NCBI RefSeq assembly: GCF_014898055.3
Contig: NW_023601322.1
Coordinates: 74,614,740-74,678,739 of the forward strand
Length of the DNA: 64,000 nt
Direction of reading: 5' to 3'
Source: Talpa occidentalis
Lineage: Eukaryota; Chordata; Mammalia; Eulipotyphla; Talpidae
A model generated the notes under the pieces. That model saw only the letters and a program-made list of their open reading frames with translations. It was not told where the DNA came from and did no database searches. The translations under genes and the position numbers were made by a program. This document shows, one piece after another, positions 11,308-22,500 of the stretch (position 1 is its first letter; each line of letters begins with the position of its first letter).

Positions 11308-12809
11308 AAAAAACACTGACACAAGCCAATGTTACCTTTCCATTTGCATTTCATTATAATCTACCATGGATAAGAGTTTTGCTAAGTGTGGCTGCTGCAT
11401 GCCGGGCATTATTGTCACCCTGTCGATTAAAGGGTACACACCATAGGCTTGTTTGCAGCTGTGGAACATTGGGGGAAGATCAAAAATGTCTGTCTAGGGC
11501 TCAGAAGTAGGCAACATTAATCCACTGGTTTCTACCCCACTTTGGTTGGGTATGCCCCATTGGGTGTTAACATCCCTCCACTTCCAGATAGCACATGGCC
11601 CAGTACTGAGCAGGTCTCTACAGGTGTTTTGTGTCTCAGCATCAGAGAAGCAGCTGAGGTTGTGGCATGTTGGAGAAGCTGGTTGCCATATCAGTGGCTG
11701 GAGTAAACCATACTCCAGGACCTGAAGCCGTGAACACAAGTGTTGTATATAGTCATCCCAGTCATGTATAATGGAATACATATCTGCTCCTAGATTCCTC
11801 AGCAAGAACATGAGGGAGGCAGGACCCTGGAAACTGCATACATGAGGTTCATCTCTGGCCTCTGGAGTTAACAATGTAGGCAAGTCCATGGGCCACTGCC
11901 TCAAGCCCAGATGTTTGCTCATGCGAGCACTAAACCAATGGTAGTGGAAACCAGAAGGACGAGGCTGGAAAGGTTGGCAGAGGCTAAGTCACCCTTGATC
12001 TTAAACATTTAATTTCATCGTTAAGTAGCTGTAGGTTAAATTTTGAGGCAATAGGAGAATATTCTGATGAGAATTGTGTTTTAGAAAGATCCCTCTGGTG
12101 GCCAAGTTGAGAATGCAAGGGAGGGATCCAGGGTAGAAGCAGAGATACCAGGAGGAGACTGCTCTAGGTGTCCAAGAGGGTGGTGCTGATGGCTAAGAAA
12201 CAGATGGATTCTAGAGCTGTGTCAAAGGCAGGTCTTGGAAAACTGGATATGGAGGTGAGGAAGGGGAAGGAGGCAGGGAACATAACTAATTTGGGGGATT
12301 GTGTGCATGGGTGGATGATGATGTCATTGTCTGAGATAGAAGGAAGCACAAGAGTAAAGTTGGGTTGGAGAGAAAATAGTGAAGTGGGCTTAAGATGTTT
12401 TTAAGTTTGGGGCAACCCCAGGCACTTGCGTTCTCCTCTTCACCCTCTATGTCTATTTCTATATCTCTTGACAGCTCCAGAAACAGTGAGGAACTATTCA
12501 GCAGTCAAGACAGCCTACTTAGCAGAAACAAGTCAAACAGGTATGCACAGAAGAGTTTATGATCAGGTGCTGTGGGTTCGAGCCTTACCTAACGCAAAGC
12601 TTCAAGGGGCATCTTGACCCAACCCATCTTCCACCATCTCACGCCCCTTGGAAGGTGCTAAGTCTGTGTAAGAAGTTGTTGAATCTGAGCCCATTCTCTG
12701 GATTGTTCTGGGGACCATGCCAAGCAGAGACAGGTCAGCACCCATAAGTTACCTGGTCAGAATCACAAGACCATTGGTAAGGCTGGCAATATTCTCTAGT
12801 GAAGATGAA

Positions 12810-12950
12810 TACTGCACTTGCCCTGGGTGCTCTTGCCATTGAGATTAGATAATCATCACATGACACTGGCAAACTTCTTAACCTTTGTGACTCATCCATA
12901 AAATGAGGAAATGACCTGTGTCTTTTCAGGTTTGATGTGAGGACTAAAAA
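12810..12950 (+). mobile_element. MIR-like fragment
   Basis: ACTTCTTAACCTTTGTGACTC, ATCCATAAAATGAGGAAATG and GATGTGAGGACTAAA are in MIR order. Confidence 0.6.
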
Positions 12951-13342
12951 AGAATAATATTGGTTCACTAAGGACTCAGAGATGAAGGCCTGGGGTACAT
13001 TAGATCCTGTGCAGTTCTTAACCATCTGTGTCTCTTCCCCTGAGTCTGTGACTGTGCTCTGGCTTCCCATGAAAATGTGACTCTAAGAGTGGTCCAGAGA
13101 GCAGCTAGGTGACCTTCCATTGCTGCCTTTGTCAGTAAGAAGTCTGTACATGGTGAGATACTTTAGTGTCTGAATTAACTAGGTCTGACTGATCGCTTGG
13201 GTTTCTGAACCCACATTGGTTAGGTTGACTCCAAATCCTATGGGAACAGGTGAGACCTCTGACCTCTCCTGGGATTTCTAGCATCTACCTTCAGCCAAAA
13301 GTGATCCTTATAAGATAGGAGCAAAGACAAAATTTGATTTCT

Positions 13343-13597
13343 GGGCCTCCCTGGTGGCGTAAGGGTTAAGTCTCAGTGCTATCATCATGATGGCCTGAGT
13401 TCGAGCCCCAGCCACAGAGCTAACCCACATGGCACAGCAAACCTCTCTTGTCTCAGCTGCTGTTCCCCTCAACATTGTATTTCAGTAGATCCACCTTTAC
13501 TGCTCCCCACTGTCTCTGGTGAATCCTTTCAACCCCCACATCTTTGGCCTACACACCAGTTCTTGCATGCATGCATAAATAAAAATAAATCTTAAAA
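13343..13597 (+). mobile_element. tRNA-derived SINE, full length
   Basis: This copy is of the second subfamily, with head GGTGGCGTAAGGGTTAAGTC and B box GAGTTCGAGCCCC. The 14-bp target duplication AAAATTTGATTTCT is perfect (13329-13342 and 13598-13611). Confidence 0.92.
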
Positions 13598-14200
13598 AAA
13601 ATTTGATTTCTGTGGGGATCCAAATAGAGTTTCTCACTTGAGGTAAAGGGGGCACTGCAGGACAGTCCTGGACTGTTAGCAAGATCCCTTTCTAACCCTC
13701 AATCCTTTTTTAGACATCAACTTCATTCAGAGGAGCTAAGGAATATTGTGTGGGAATGTATTGAATATAGAGTGGAAAAATGATAAACCAGGAAATTACC
13801 CAGATGCATGAAGAACAAGTCAGGTGTTGACTTGGGGTTCAAGGACAAGAAGCTGTTACTTGTTGCCACAGGTAAGAATAAGCTGTCCAGGATGGAATTG
13901 TAGTTCAGATGGAGTTAATTCATCAGATCAGGGAACAATATCCAGAGGTGGAGGAAAGGGCAGGATAACCACCCCCCACAGGGGTAGAGGGACTCTTGGG
14001 ACCCATAACCCAATCTTCTAGGCATCATAGCGCAGGTGGCAACACTCCTCAACTCAGCAGTTCATTGTCTATGAACCCAGCCTCTGCTTCTTAGAGAGGC
14101 TGTGTCTTTGGTCAGGGATGGAAGGCTGGCAGGAAGCAGCATCTGGCTTTCTCTTACCCCCACCCTTTCCCTGGTTCTCAAGGAAGAAAGTAGGAAAATA

Positions 14201-14469
14201 GGGCATTCCTCGTGGCCTACGGGTTAAGTCTCAGCGCTATCAAGTTATCACCTGCCAGTGTGGCATGAGTTCAATCCCCAGCCAGGGAACTAACCTACAT
14301 GGCACAGCAGACCTCTCCTGTCTCAACCACTGCTCCCCTTAGCAGTACATTTTAGTAAATCTACTTGTTCTGCTCCCCACTCTGTCTCTGGTGAATCTTC
14401 TCACCCCCCTCCCCCGACACCTCTCACCTAAACCTCAGTTCTTCTAAGCAAAAAAAAAAAAAAGAAAAA
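14201..14469 (+). mobile_element. tRNA-derived SINE, full length
   Basis: This copy is of the GGGTTAAGTCTCAGCGCTAT subfamily, with a perfect 14-bp target duplication AAAGTAGGAAAATA (14187-14200 and 14470-14483). The end is an A-rich tail interrupted by G. Confidence 0.92.
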
Positions 14470-14949
14470 AAAGTAGGAAAATAAAGCATGTCACAAAGAG
14501 GACCAGCAGATGGACTCAGTTTTTATTTTAAGCTCCTTGGAGCTTTAAGCTCAAGGAAGGCTGCAAGAGTATGCAGGAGAGCTTAATGAAGTTGAGCTTA
14601 AGACCAGCATGTATGGACTTGGAACATGAATCAGGGCTGCAGCAGAGGTCAGCAGGGAGTGTCCTCATGGGCTTTGTGGGCTGGGGTTGGAGTTTAGACT
14701 TTGACAGCAATGGGGAGTCATGGAAGTTTTAACAGGTAGTAGTGATATAGTAGGAATTGTATTTTTAAATGCAGTACTGTTGTGTAGAGAAAGAAGTGAG
14801 GAGCCAGATAGGAGACAAGAAGGCCAGGCAGGAGAATGTGGGGCCTAGACAGGAACTGGAGCTATGAAGACAGAGGGAAGTGGGTTAGTTAGGGGTTAGT
14901 TAGCAATGAATGCAATCATGCCTATGAAATGATTTGCCTATTTCCACCT

Positions 14950-15500
14950 TTGATCCTCATAGTCTCTTCTCCAGACAGCAGCCAAAGTGATCCTGGTTAA
15001 AACGTAAAAGTTCAGGTTATGTCAGTCCTCTGGCTTCTGATCTCAGAACAAAAGCCAAAGTCCTTACTGTGATTTTTAAGGTCAACATGGTCAACCTTCC
15101 CACCCCCATATCTCTCTGACCTTATCTACTACAACTCACTTACACTGCTCCAGCGCTTCTGCACTGTTCTTAGAACACGGCAGGTACATGTCTGCTCCCC
15201 CACCCCCACCCTATTCAGAGCATTTGTATTTCCTGCTCCCTCTGTCTGGAAGGCAATGACACCAGATATTCACAGAGATCTCACCAACTCAGGTCTTTGC
15301 TCATGTTGCCTTATTGTGAGGCCTTTCCAAATTCCTTACATGAAGGAATCACTTGTTTTCTACTGTGATATCCTGCTTACCTCTTTTATGACATGGCTAA
15401 TAAGCTGCACTTGTTTTATATGTTTTTTTTAAATTGTTTTTCTAATGTGTAGCACAATGCCTGGAACATAGTATATTCTTATAAATAGTTGAATGAATGA
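14950..15500. mobile_element. L2 LINE 3' region
   Basis: A long run of L2-type blocks: AGCCAAAGTGATCCTGGTTA, AACTCAGGTCTTTGCTCATG, GTGAGGCCTTTCC, and finally ATGCCTGGAACATAGTA...GAATGAATGAATGAG. It is one of the longest ancient repeats in the window. Confidence 0.78.
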
Positions 15501-16289
15501 ATGAGTTGAGGTTGAGGATGAAGGAGAAAAGTGTTTGCCTTTGAGACTTTACCTCCCCTTAAGGACTTAGGGAATATGCCTATAGAAACCAAGGGACCTA
15601 GGTGAGGAGAAAGGTGGTGGAAGGTAGGGAGCCCCAGGGAGTGTGTGTGTGTGTGTGTTAGTATGCACACACTTGTCCTAGGGCTCCTGTGCCTCTCCAT
15701 GCCTGGCCTGGACTCTGGGCCAGGCTTTGACCAAGGAAATGACAGTTTGTGCCTGTGGCACTGGGCAGAAAGGGGTAGGGTGGAGGGCATGGGAGGTCAA
15801 GGCTTTGCTCTAGGGGAGGGGACAATTGGAGTTGGGCCTTGAGGAGTGAATAGGAGGTTGCTGCATGGAGATAGAAAAAGAAGGAATTGTGAGCTTGAGA
15901 GAACCTCTGAAGGATATGAAAAAGTAGGTTGGCACAGAGAATGATGAACTGTCTGGTGTGGCAGAGGTAGTGAGACCACTCAGTGAGCAAACTGTTGTCA
16001 GAGAGGTTTTAAATGCCAGGCTTATAACTGGTCCAACAGGTACTCCATCTCATGGGCTCTAAGCATAGGAGTAAAGCTCAGCTGCCCTGAAAAGGGCCTT
16101 GGAAATACTTTGCGGGCAGAAACTGAAGCACAGTGATCAATAGGATGGGATGCTTGGGGTGAGGGTATAGAGATGATGTTTAAGACTCTGATATAAGGGA
16201 CTCTGAGGTGAAAACCCGGAAAAGAGCCGGTTTGGTGACAATGATGGAAGTCCTGGACTGGGGTACTAGGAGTTGCGGACTATCAGGGT

Positions 16290-16660
16290 GCAGGGGGAAA
16301 TTCTCCCACCCCTCTGGAGTCTTCTTGGGCTGGAAGAGCAAATGAATTAACATCAGGCCGATTAGTAGAGAAAAAGGCCAAATTTAATAACATGCAGAAG
16401 GAGAACTTACATGACTATAAACTCAAAAGTAAATGGAACAAACAAGGGGTTTATATTCTGTGCCAAGGAATGGGAGAGCGGCCTGGAGCTCGAGGAGAGA
16501 GGACAGGTTCTCACATGAAAAGGAGAGCATGACTTCCTATGAGAAAACCCTGCGACCTGTAGGTGTATCTTGCCCTGCCTTATGAGAGGTTTCTTTGACA
16601 AAAAGGTTATTTCTGGAGATGACTCTAAGTCTCAGTAAGCTTTATCCATTAAAGTTATGG
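16290..16660. repeat. Possible LTR-like repeat, unassigned
   Basis: A block with AGTAGAGAAAAAGGCCAAATTTAATAAC, AACTTACATGACTATAAACTC and TGCCTTATGAGAGG has the feel of an endogenous-retrovirus LTR, but I cannot place it. It has no coding content. Confidence 0.3.
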
Positions 16661-18518
16661 TAACAGCTCCTCCAGAGGCCACCTGGCCTTGATTGACCTT
16701 AGTTCCACATAGCAAAGTGACACATATTGGAAAAAGCCTATTCTGGACATCTTGGAAAAAACCTGTCTGTTTTCAAAGAGGTGGATCTGACAGGATCCTG
16801 GATCGGGTACCTCCTTCTTGAGAGACTCAACTGTCCCCCAACTCAAGACTGACACCCTGGGTCACAGAGACTTTGTCCCTATGTATGAATGTCTCAATTT
16901 TTTCATGGCCCACCACATTTGGGCCCAGGCAGAGCCTCTGGGCAGAGAGTGGGCTTTGAAGCAGGGAGAAGACAGATCAGCCTGGCAGCTCTTGGCACCG
17001 CTCCTCTCAGCTCCTGTTTCACCCACCCCCTACCATGATGCCTACCTAGGCAGGGGCTTTTTTGGTTGGGACTGTCCCCCCACCAGGGTGGAGCTATTGG
17101 TTATGGGGAAGCCTGTGGTACCATGGTGGCTCAAGGAACCTCAGTTTGGGTGGGTAGTCTCCTGAGGGGGGATCATAGAGTGATTGTGCTTCCTGGGATT
17201 CAGGCCAGCACTGGAAGCTGGTGGATCTGCAGGGCGGGTGGCTCTGCTGGTGTCAGTTTGGGAGAAGAGTGTGGGCCTGTGCCAGTGGCTCTGGTACTTT
17301 TCCACACATTTCTGTGTCTGATGGCTACCCTGGATGCTCCTCATTCCCTCTGCTCCCCGCCTTTGAGCCGGTGGGACCCGGACCTGTCTGCCAGCCCAGC
17401 AGGACAGATGGGGGAGGGAAGGGCAGACTCTGCACTGCCCTGCTCTGCTAGGGTGCGGCCTTGGGGTGTGAGTTTGGTGAGTGAGTGTGGTGTGTGTGAG
17501 AGAGGCAGAGATAGACAGAGTTAGACAGACTCAGAGACAGACAGACAGGGGCAAGAGAGAAGAGAGAGTGTGTTTGTCCATGTGTGCTGTGGGCCGGGGT
17601 CACCCAAAGGACCAGAGCCCAGAACTCCAGTACCCCTCTTCCCACCTCACATCTACGGGGTGGGGGGTCACCTACTCACTGCCCTGGCCTGTGTTTTTTG
17701 GGGAAGTAGGTGGGGGAAACAGCGGGCAGAGCCTTTGGAAAGAATTCCTAGGAACAAATTAAAGTAGGAACACAAGATCTCAAGAAGAAAGTGTGTGCGT
17801 GTGTGTGTGTGTGGGGGGGGAGTTTATACAACGATAGGTACACAACAACTGAGTAAATACAGAGTAAGCATTTACTCCCCCAAGTGAGTGCCTAGATTCA
17901 AGGCAACACCTTTCATGGTTCCAAGAGGTTTGTTTGTATTCCCAGAGCCTGCCATATTAAGTGAAAACCTCTGATAATTGGAAATGTGTAAGAATAGCTT
18001 TGACATTTTTTTGAAGGCAGAACAAGGAGGACATATTGGAATATTAACGCTAAAATGGTGGTAATTAAATCAGCGTGATGCCACAGGAATAGGAAAATAG
18101 ATCAGTTGAAATAGAGTCTGGTAAGAAAGATCCTCACAAAATATGAAAAGTGCCAACCTATCATGAAAGAGTTAAATAAACCATAGAAAAATGTGTGAAG
18201 GACTTTGGGCAAGTCACAGGAAGAATTCTTGGAGGGAGAAGACTCTGTTCCCTTAGCTGAGCTCCCACAAGCAAACAATAGATGTTTGTTGAGTGAATGC
18301 TCCTCACTGGCAACCAGAGAAATGCAAATTAAAGTAAGTACATATGGTGGTTTACTTATTACATTTGCAAAAATGAAAAAAAAAAAAGATAATACCCCAT
18401 GTTAGCAAGAGCTTGAGTAATTAGCACTGTCATGCACGGATGGTTAAGTGTGAATTGATAGTCTTTTGTGGTTTTGATAGCATAAAATTGAAAATAGAAC
18501 AAACGTTTTTAAAACATG

Positions 18519-18647
<129 letters not shown>

Positions 18648-19264
18648 CCACGCCTCTCCTCCTCACGCTCTCAAGTTTAGCGCGCCCCCTGGTGAGAAGA
18701 CCGGGAATAGGCGCTGGGGCGCTGCCAAGAATGAAAGCGCTGCAGGAGAGGCTGGGTGGAAAGCAGGGTGGAAGGCAGGCTGGAAGAAACTCAGAAGTGA
18801 AAATGCACCCAGGAGCCAATCGCCACCCACTGTGGTATCCGTGACCTCCACCCCATCATCGTCCCCTGCCAGTAGGTCAATCCCTCCCATGACTGCAAAG
18901 CCTCCCCTGCTGGCTTCTGCTGGAGACCGGAAGGGGTTTTCCGGTCTACACACACTCCTTCACTCCGTAGTGCTCTTCCCTCCTTATCCCACAGTTCTCA
19001 GCTGACACCTTCCCTATCTACCCAGGTAAGACCCCTTGGCAAGATGTCCCCTTACAGCACCCCAGAGCTCCATTCTGTATTAATGGAATGGCCCCTTGTG
19101 ATTCATGCCCACCATGCCCCAGGCTGGGGCCTCCTTCAGGACAGCTAGCACCTGTCCCCATCACCAGGGCACCCAGTGCCCAGGACATGTTGGGCAACTG
19201 AGATGTAGCACTCAGGAGCCATGGCCTGTGCTGCAGGGAGGCTGAGGAGGGCACTGACATGTCG

Positions 19265-19377
19265 GTGGTCCAGCAGAGGGCGTTTATTAGAGACGCAGGG
19301 GGTGAACACATATTTACACGGGATACACAGGGGCATTAAACGAAGCAGAGGCAAAGACCAGACGTTAGAGGAGTGGC
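19265..19377 (-). terminator. PDLIM4: PDLIM4 3' UTR and polyadenylation signal
   Basis: A minus-strand AATAAA (19288-19283) lies about 90 nt downstream of the PDLIM4 stop codon. Cleavage would be expected some 10-30 nt further, near 19265-19270. This gives a short 3' UTR; a longer alternative end cannot be excluded, but I saw no other minus-strand AATAAA just beyond it. Confidence 0.6.
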
Positions 19378-19582
19378 TCAGACGAGTTCCACCTTGGCAT
19401 TGGGGTACACCGCCACCACATCGTAGCCCTCTGGCGGCTTCACCCGCGCCTTGGCATGGTTCTCACAGTAGAGCCGCTCGTCCAGAAAGAAGTAACCTCG
19501 CTGCTTGAGGTTCAGGCCGCAGTCGCTGCACATGAAGCACTCTGGGTGGTAGAGCTTGTCCCGAGCCTTGACAATGGTGCCC
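19378..19582 (-). CDS. PDLIM4: PDLIM4 coding exon 7 (rest of the LIM domain, stop)
   Basis: It encodes the rest of the LIM domain: H276 and C279 in LYHPECF, C282 and C285 in MCSDCG, C303 and H306 in LYCENHAK. It then runs [19 protein letters not shown] and stops at TGA (19380-19378). The ligand spacing C-x2-C-x16-H-x2-C-x2-C-x2-C-x17-C-x2-H is canonical. The acceptor is CTCCTCAG. Confidence 0.96.
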
Positions 19583-22500
19583 CTGAGGAGTGGGGGTGAG
19601 AAAGGGCAGTGTCAAGGCATGGAGAGATTCACAGCCCACCTCCTTCCAGGGCCTCCAAGAGGCTCAGGGAGACCTGGGGTTGGTTGGGGAAGGCAGGGGC
19701 TGGTACTTACACGATGCCGTGACCGCAGCGTGTGCACTCAGGCAGCCCCTGGAGCCCACTCAGCGGAGCACCCAGCTTGCTGGCTGTAGGCTTGAGGTTC
19801 CTGGGGCTGCTAGGCCCAGGTCGCTCCCCTGAAAGGCAGAGCATGACTAGTCAGAAAAGGGAATCACTGCACTTCTGTGGCATGTGAGTCTGGGTCCTAC
19901 TTCTGGGATAACCAGGAGATGCCAGGTGGCTTGCAGCTTGCAAGGCAAGGGGGCAGGCAGAGGAGGCCAAAATCACAAGGCGCAGGTGCAGTTAGGGATG
20001 TGGGGAGGCAAAGAAGAGTCAGAGGGCTGTGGATGGCTGGGAGGTAGGTAGGACTTGGCGTGGCTGGGGGTGGTTCCGGGCACTTTAGGGAGTGGGAAGG
20101 CAAGTGGGGCAAGGTGCAGGAGTCTTACCCCCCTCGCCGGCTTCTAGCATGCCTTGTAAGTAGCGGAAGGAGCCTGATTGCTTGGGCTCTGCAGCTGTGG
20201 GCTCTGCTGGCTCTCGTAGCATCCTGTACACCTCTGAGCCCAGGTCAATTCCGCAGTCTCGGCTCCGCGGGAGGCCCCTAGCTGGGTCAGCGCTGGGCAA
20301 AAGAGATGCAGGAGAGATAGGATTGCAGTATCAGCCTTCACTAAGCCAGCTCAGGGGTCCGGTGAGGTTTCATGGGTCAGAATGCAAATAGCTAAGAACC
20401 AATGTTTGAGTGTCAGGGGGAACTGAGAGGACTGAGATGGGATCTGGGTATGAATTCCAAGCATGTCTGCAATACCTGTGGGGTGGAGACACGTGCAGTC
20501 TGTTCATCTGCGCCAGCAAGGTAGCTTCACTGCTGCTGCCATTGTGTGGGACTGAGAGACGAGGTGGCTGCCCATAAGGAGAGCCCAGGCCTAGCCTGCA
20601 ATCTTCAGATGCAATCCCGGTGGCTGATGACCGCCTGCTGCTTGCTGGACTACCATCCTAGGAGAGAGAGGGGGGCCTAAGACACTGGGAGCCCCTCCTT
20701 ATATACCCACCCCACTATGCCAGGCCTTCTTGGATGTTGGCTGGTTACCCTTGTTCTGACATCTCTGGGCTACGGCACCCAGCCAGGGAAGGGCTGAGCC
20801 TTGGGTCTGGTTTACCCCTGCAGAAATGAGAAATGCTCACAGAAAGTCTAGACACAAAAAACTGAGTGCTGACACTTCCCCTTGGCTCATGAGCCTCATA
20901 GTGTTTATGAGAGATGGTGTAAGGACAGGACCATGCCCAGAAGCCTTTCAAGGCCAGCAGACCATGTGACTTCTTAGCAGAGGTGCTCCTCATGCTGCCG
21001 AACCTTCCCACCTGCCAGAGCTGTGCTGTATCCTGGGTGGAAATGCAAAAAATGGAACTCCTGTCCTGCAGCTAGGAAAGGTCGCTAATCATTGTGTTCC
21101 CAAGGCCCTGTGGTGGGGGCAGCCTAAGGTTCAGGGTCCCATTGTGAGTTTGGCCCATTCCAGGTCTGCACTTTGTTCCTGTTTCCTTCTTCCCAGACTA
21201 AAATGGATAGCCTTCAGCGCGGACAGCAAAAACAGGGTCGAGGCTGGGCCAAGGCTCCCCACCCTACTACATGAGCTAGCCTGGTACCCCTGGGTTGACA
21301 GATTTGGGAGAGGAGTGCCCTGAACATGCCTCCTCAGCCCACGAGGAGGGCAGTACCTCTGGGAGTGTGTCTTTAACTGGGCAATCGGGATACTTGTCCT
21401 TACAGAACCCAGGGCCATATTGCCCCTAGCTGGCAGCACACACAGGCATATCCACAATAATGTTAACACAGGCATGCACATTCTCACAAGTATGTTTATA
21501 GACATGAACATGCATGAAGATAGCATGCAGGCACCAGCAGTTTACCTATGTACACCTAACCACACAAAGATGGTTACATGTACTGGAGCCAGTACAGATC
21601 CGGCCACCCTGGGGGTGGCCATGATGGCTTCCATGTTAAGATAAGGATGAGACAAAGTGGTCTGAGCAGCCAGGCTTCAGGGTGCTCAAGGTCCAGCCGT
21701 AAAGGTGAGTCTCAGCCTCAGGCTGGGAGGTGATTATAAATGTCCCCTCTGTTGTACAGAGTGGACAGGAGTACAAGGTTCGAAGGAAAAGACTCCCTCC
21801 CTAGGGGAAAAGAACCTGACTTGGACTCAGGCAGCCTTGGGCTCAGTTGAAACTGAGGGGCTTTGCCCTGACCACCCCTGCTTTCTGCAAGCTCCGAGGC
21901 TGGGTGGGGGCTTGGGGAATGGGAAGACCAGTAAATGGGTAGGGGTCGTGGGGGTGTTCACTTCTTGAATCTCAACAAAGGAGAGGGTCTTTCACTGCCC
22001 AGGTGGGCCTCCCCTAAGAAGCAACAGTGGCGGCGGCAGCAGCAGCAGCAACAGCAGCAGCAGGAAAGACCTCATCCCCACTGGGCCCAACAAAACCCCC
22101 GAGAAACCCGAGCACTCTCACACATGTGTCTGTGGGGCAGGCAGGCTAGGCTGGCCTGGCCTCTAATGGGGACCAGATGGGCTGTGAGCTGTGGGGGCAG
22201 GGCTGGGTTCTTTGCAGAGGAGGCTTCAATAGGAAAGGGGAGTCGGAAGGATCTGGAGGAAGGAGCTTTGCACTTACCCCCACCCAGCAGGGCGCAGGAG
22301 TCTACTGCAGAGTCATCACAGCCACTGCCCCACCCACAGCCACCACACAGTGGCCTCTCCAGGTCTGAATTCACGGTTTAGGCCACACGTGGTGACCTCA
22401 GTCTTGGTTTGAGTCCCAGCTCTATCACTCACTAACTGGGCAAGTCACCTCTATCTGAACCTTAGTCTTTTCATCTGTGTAATGGGGAACCTGATGGTCT

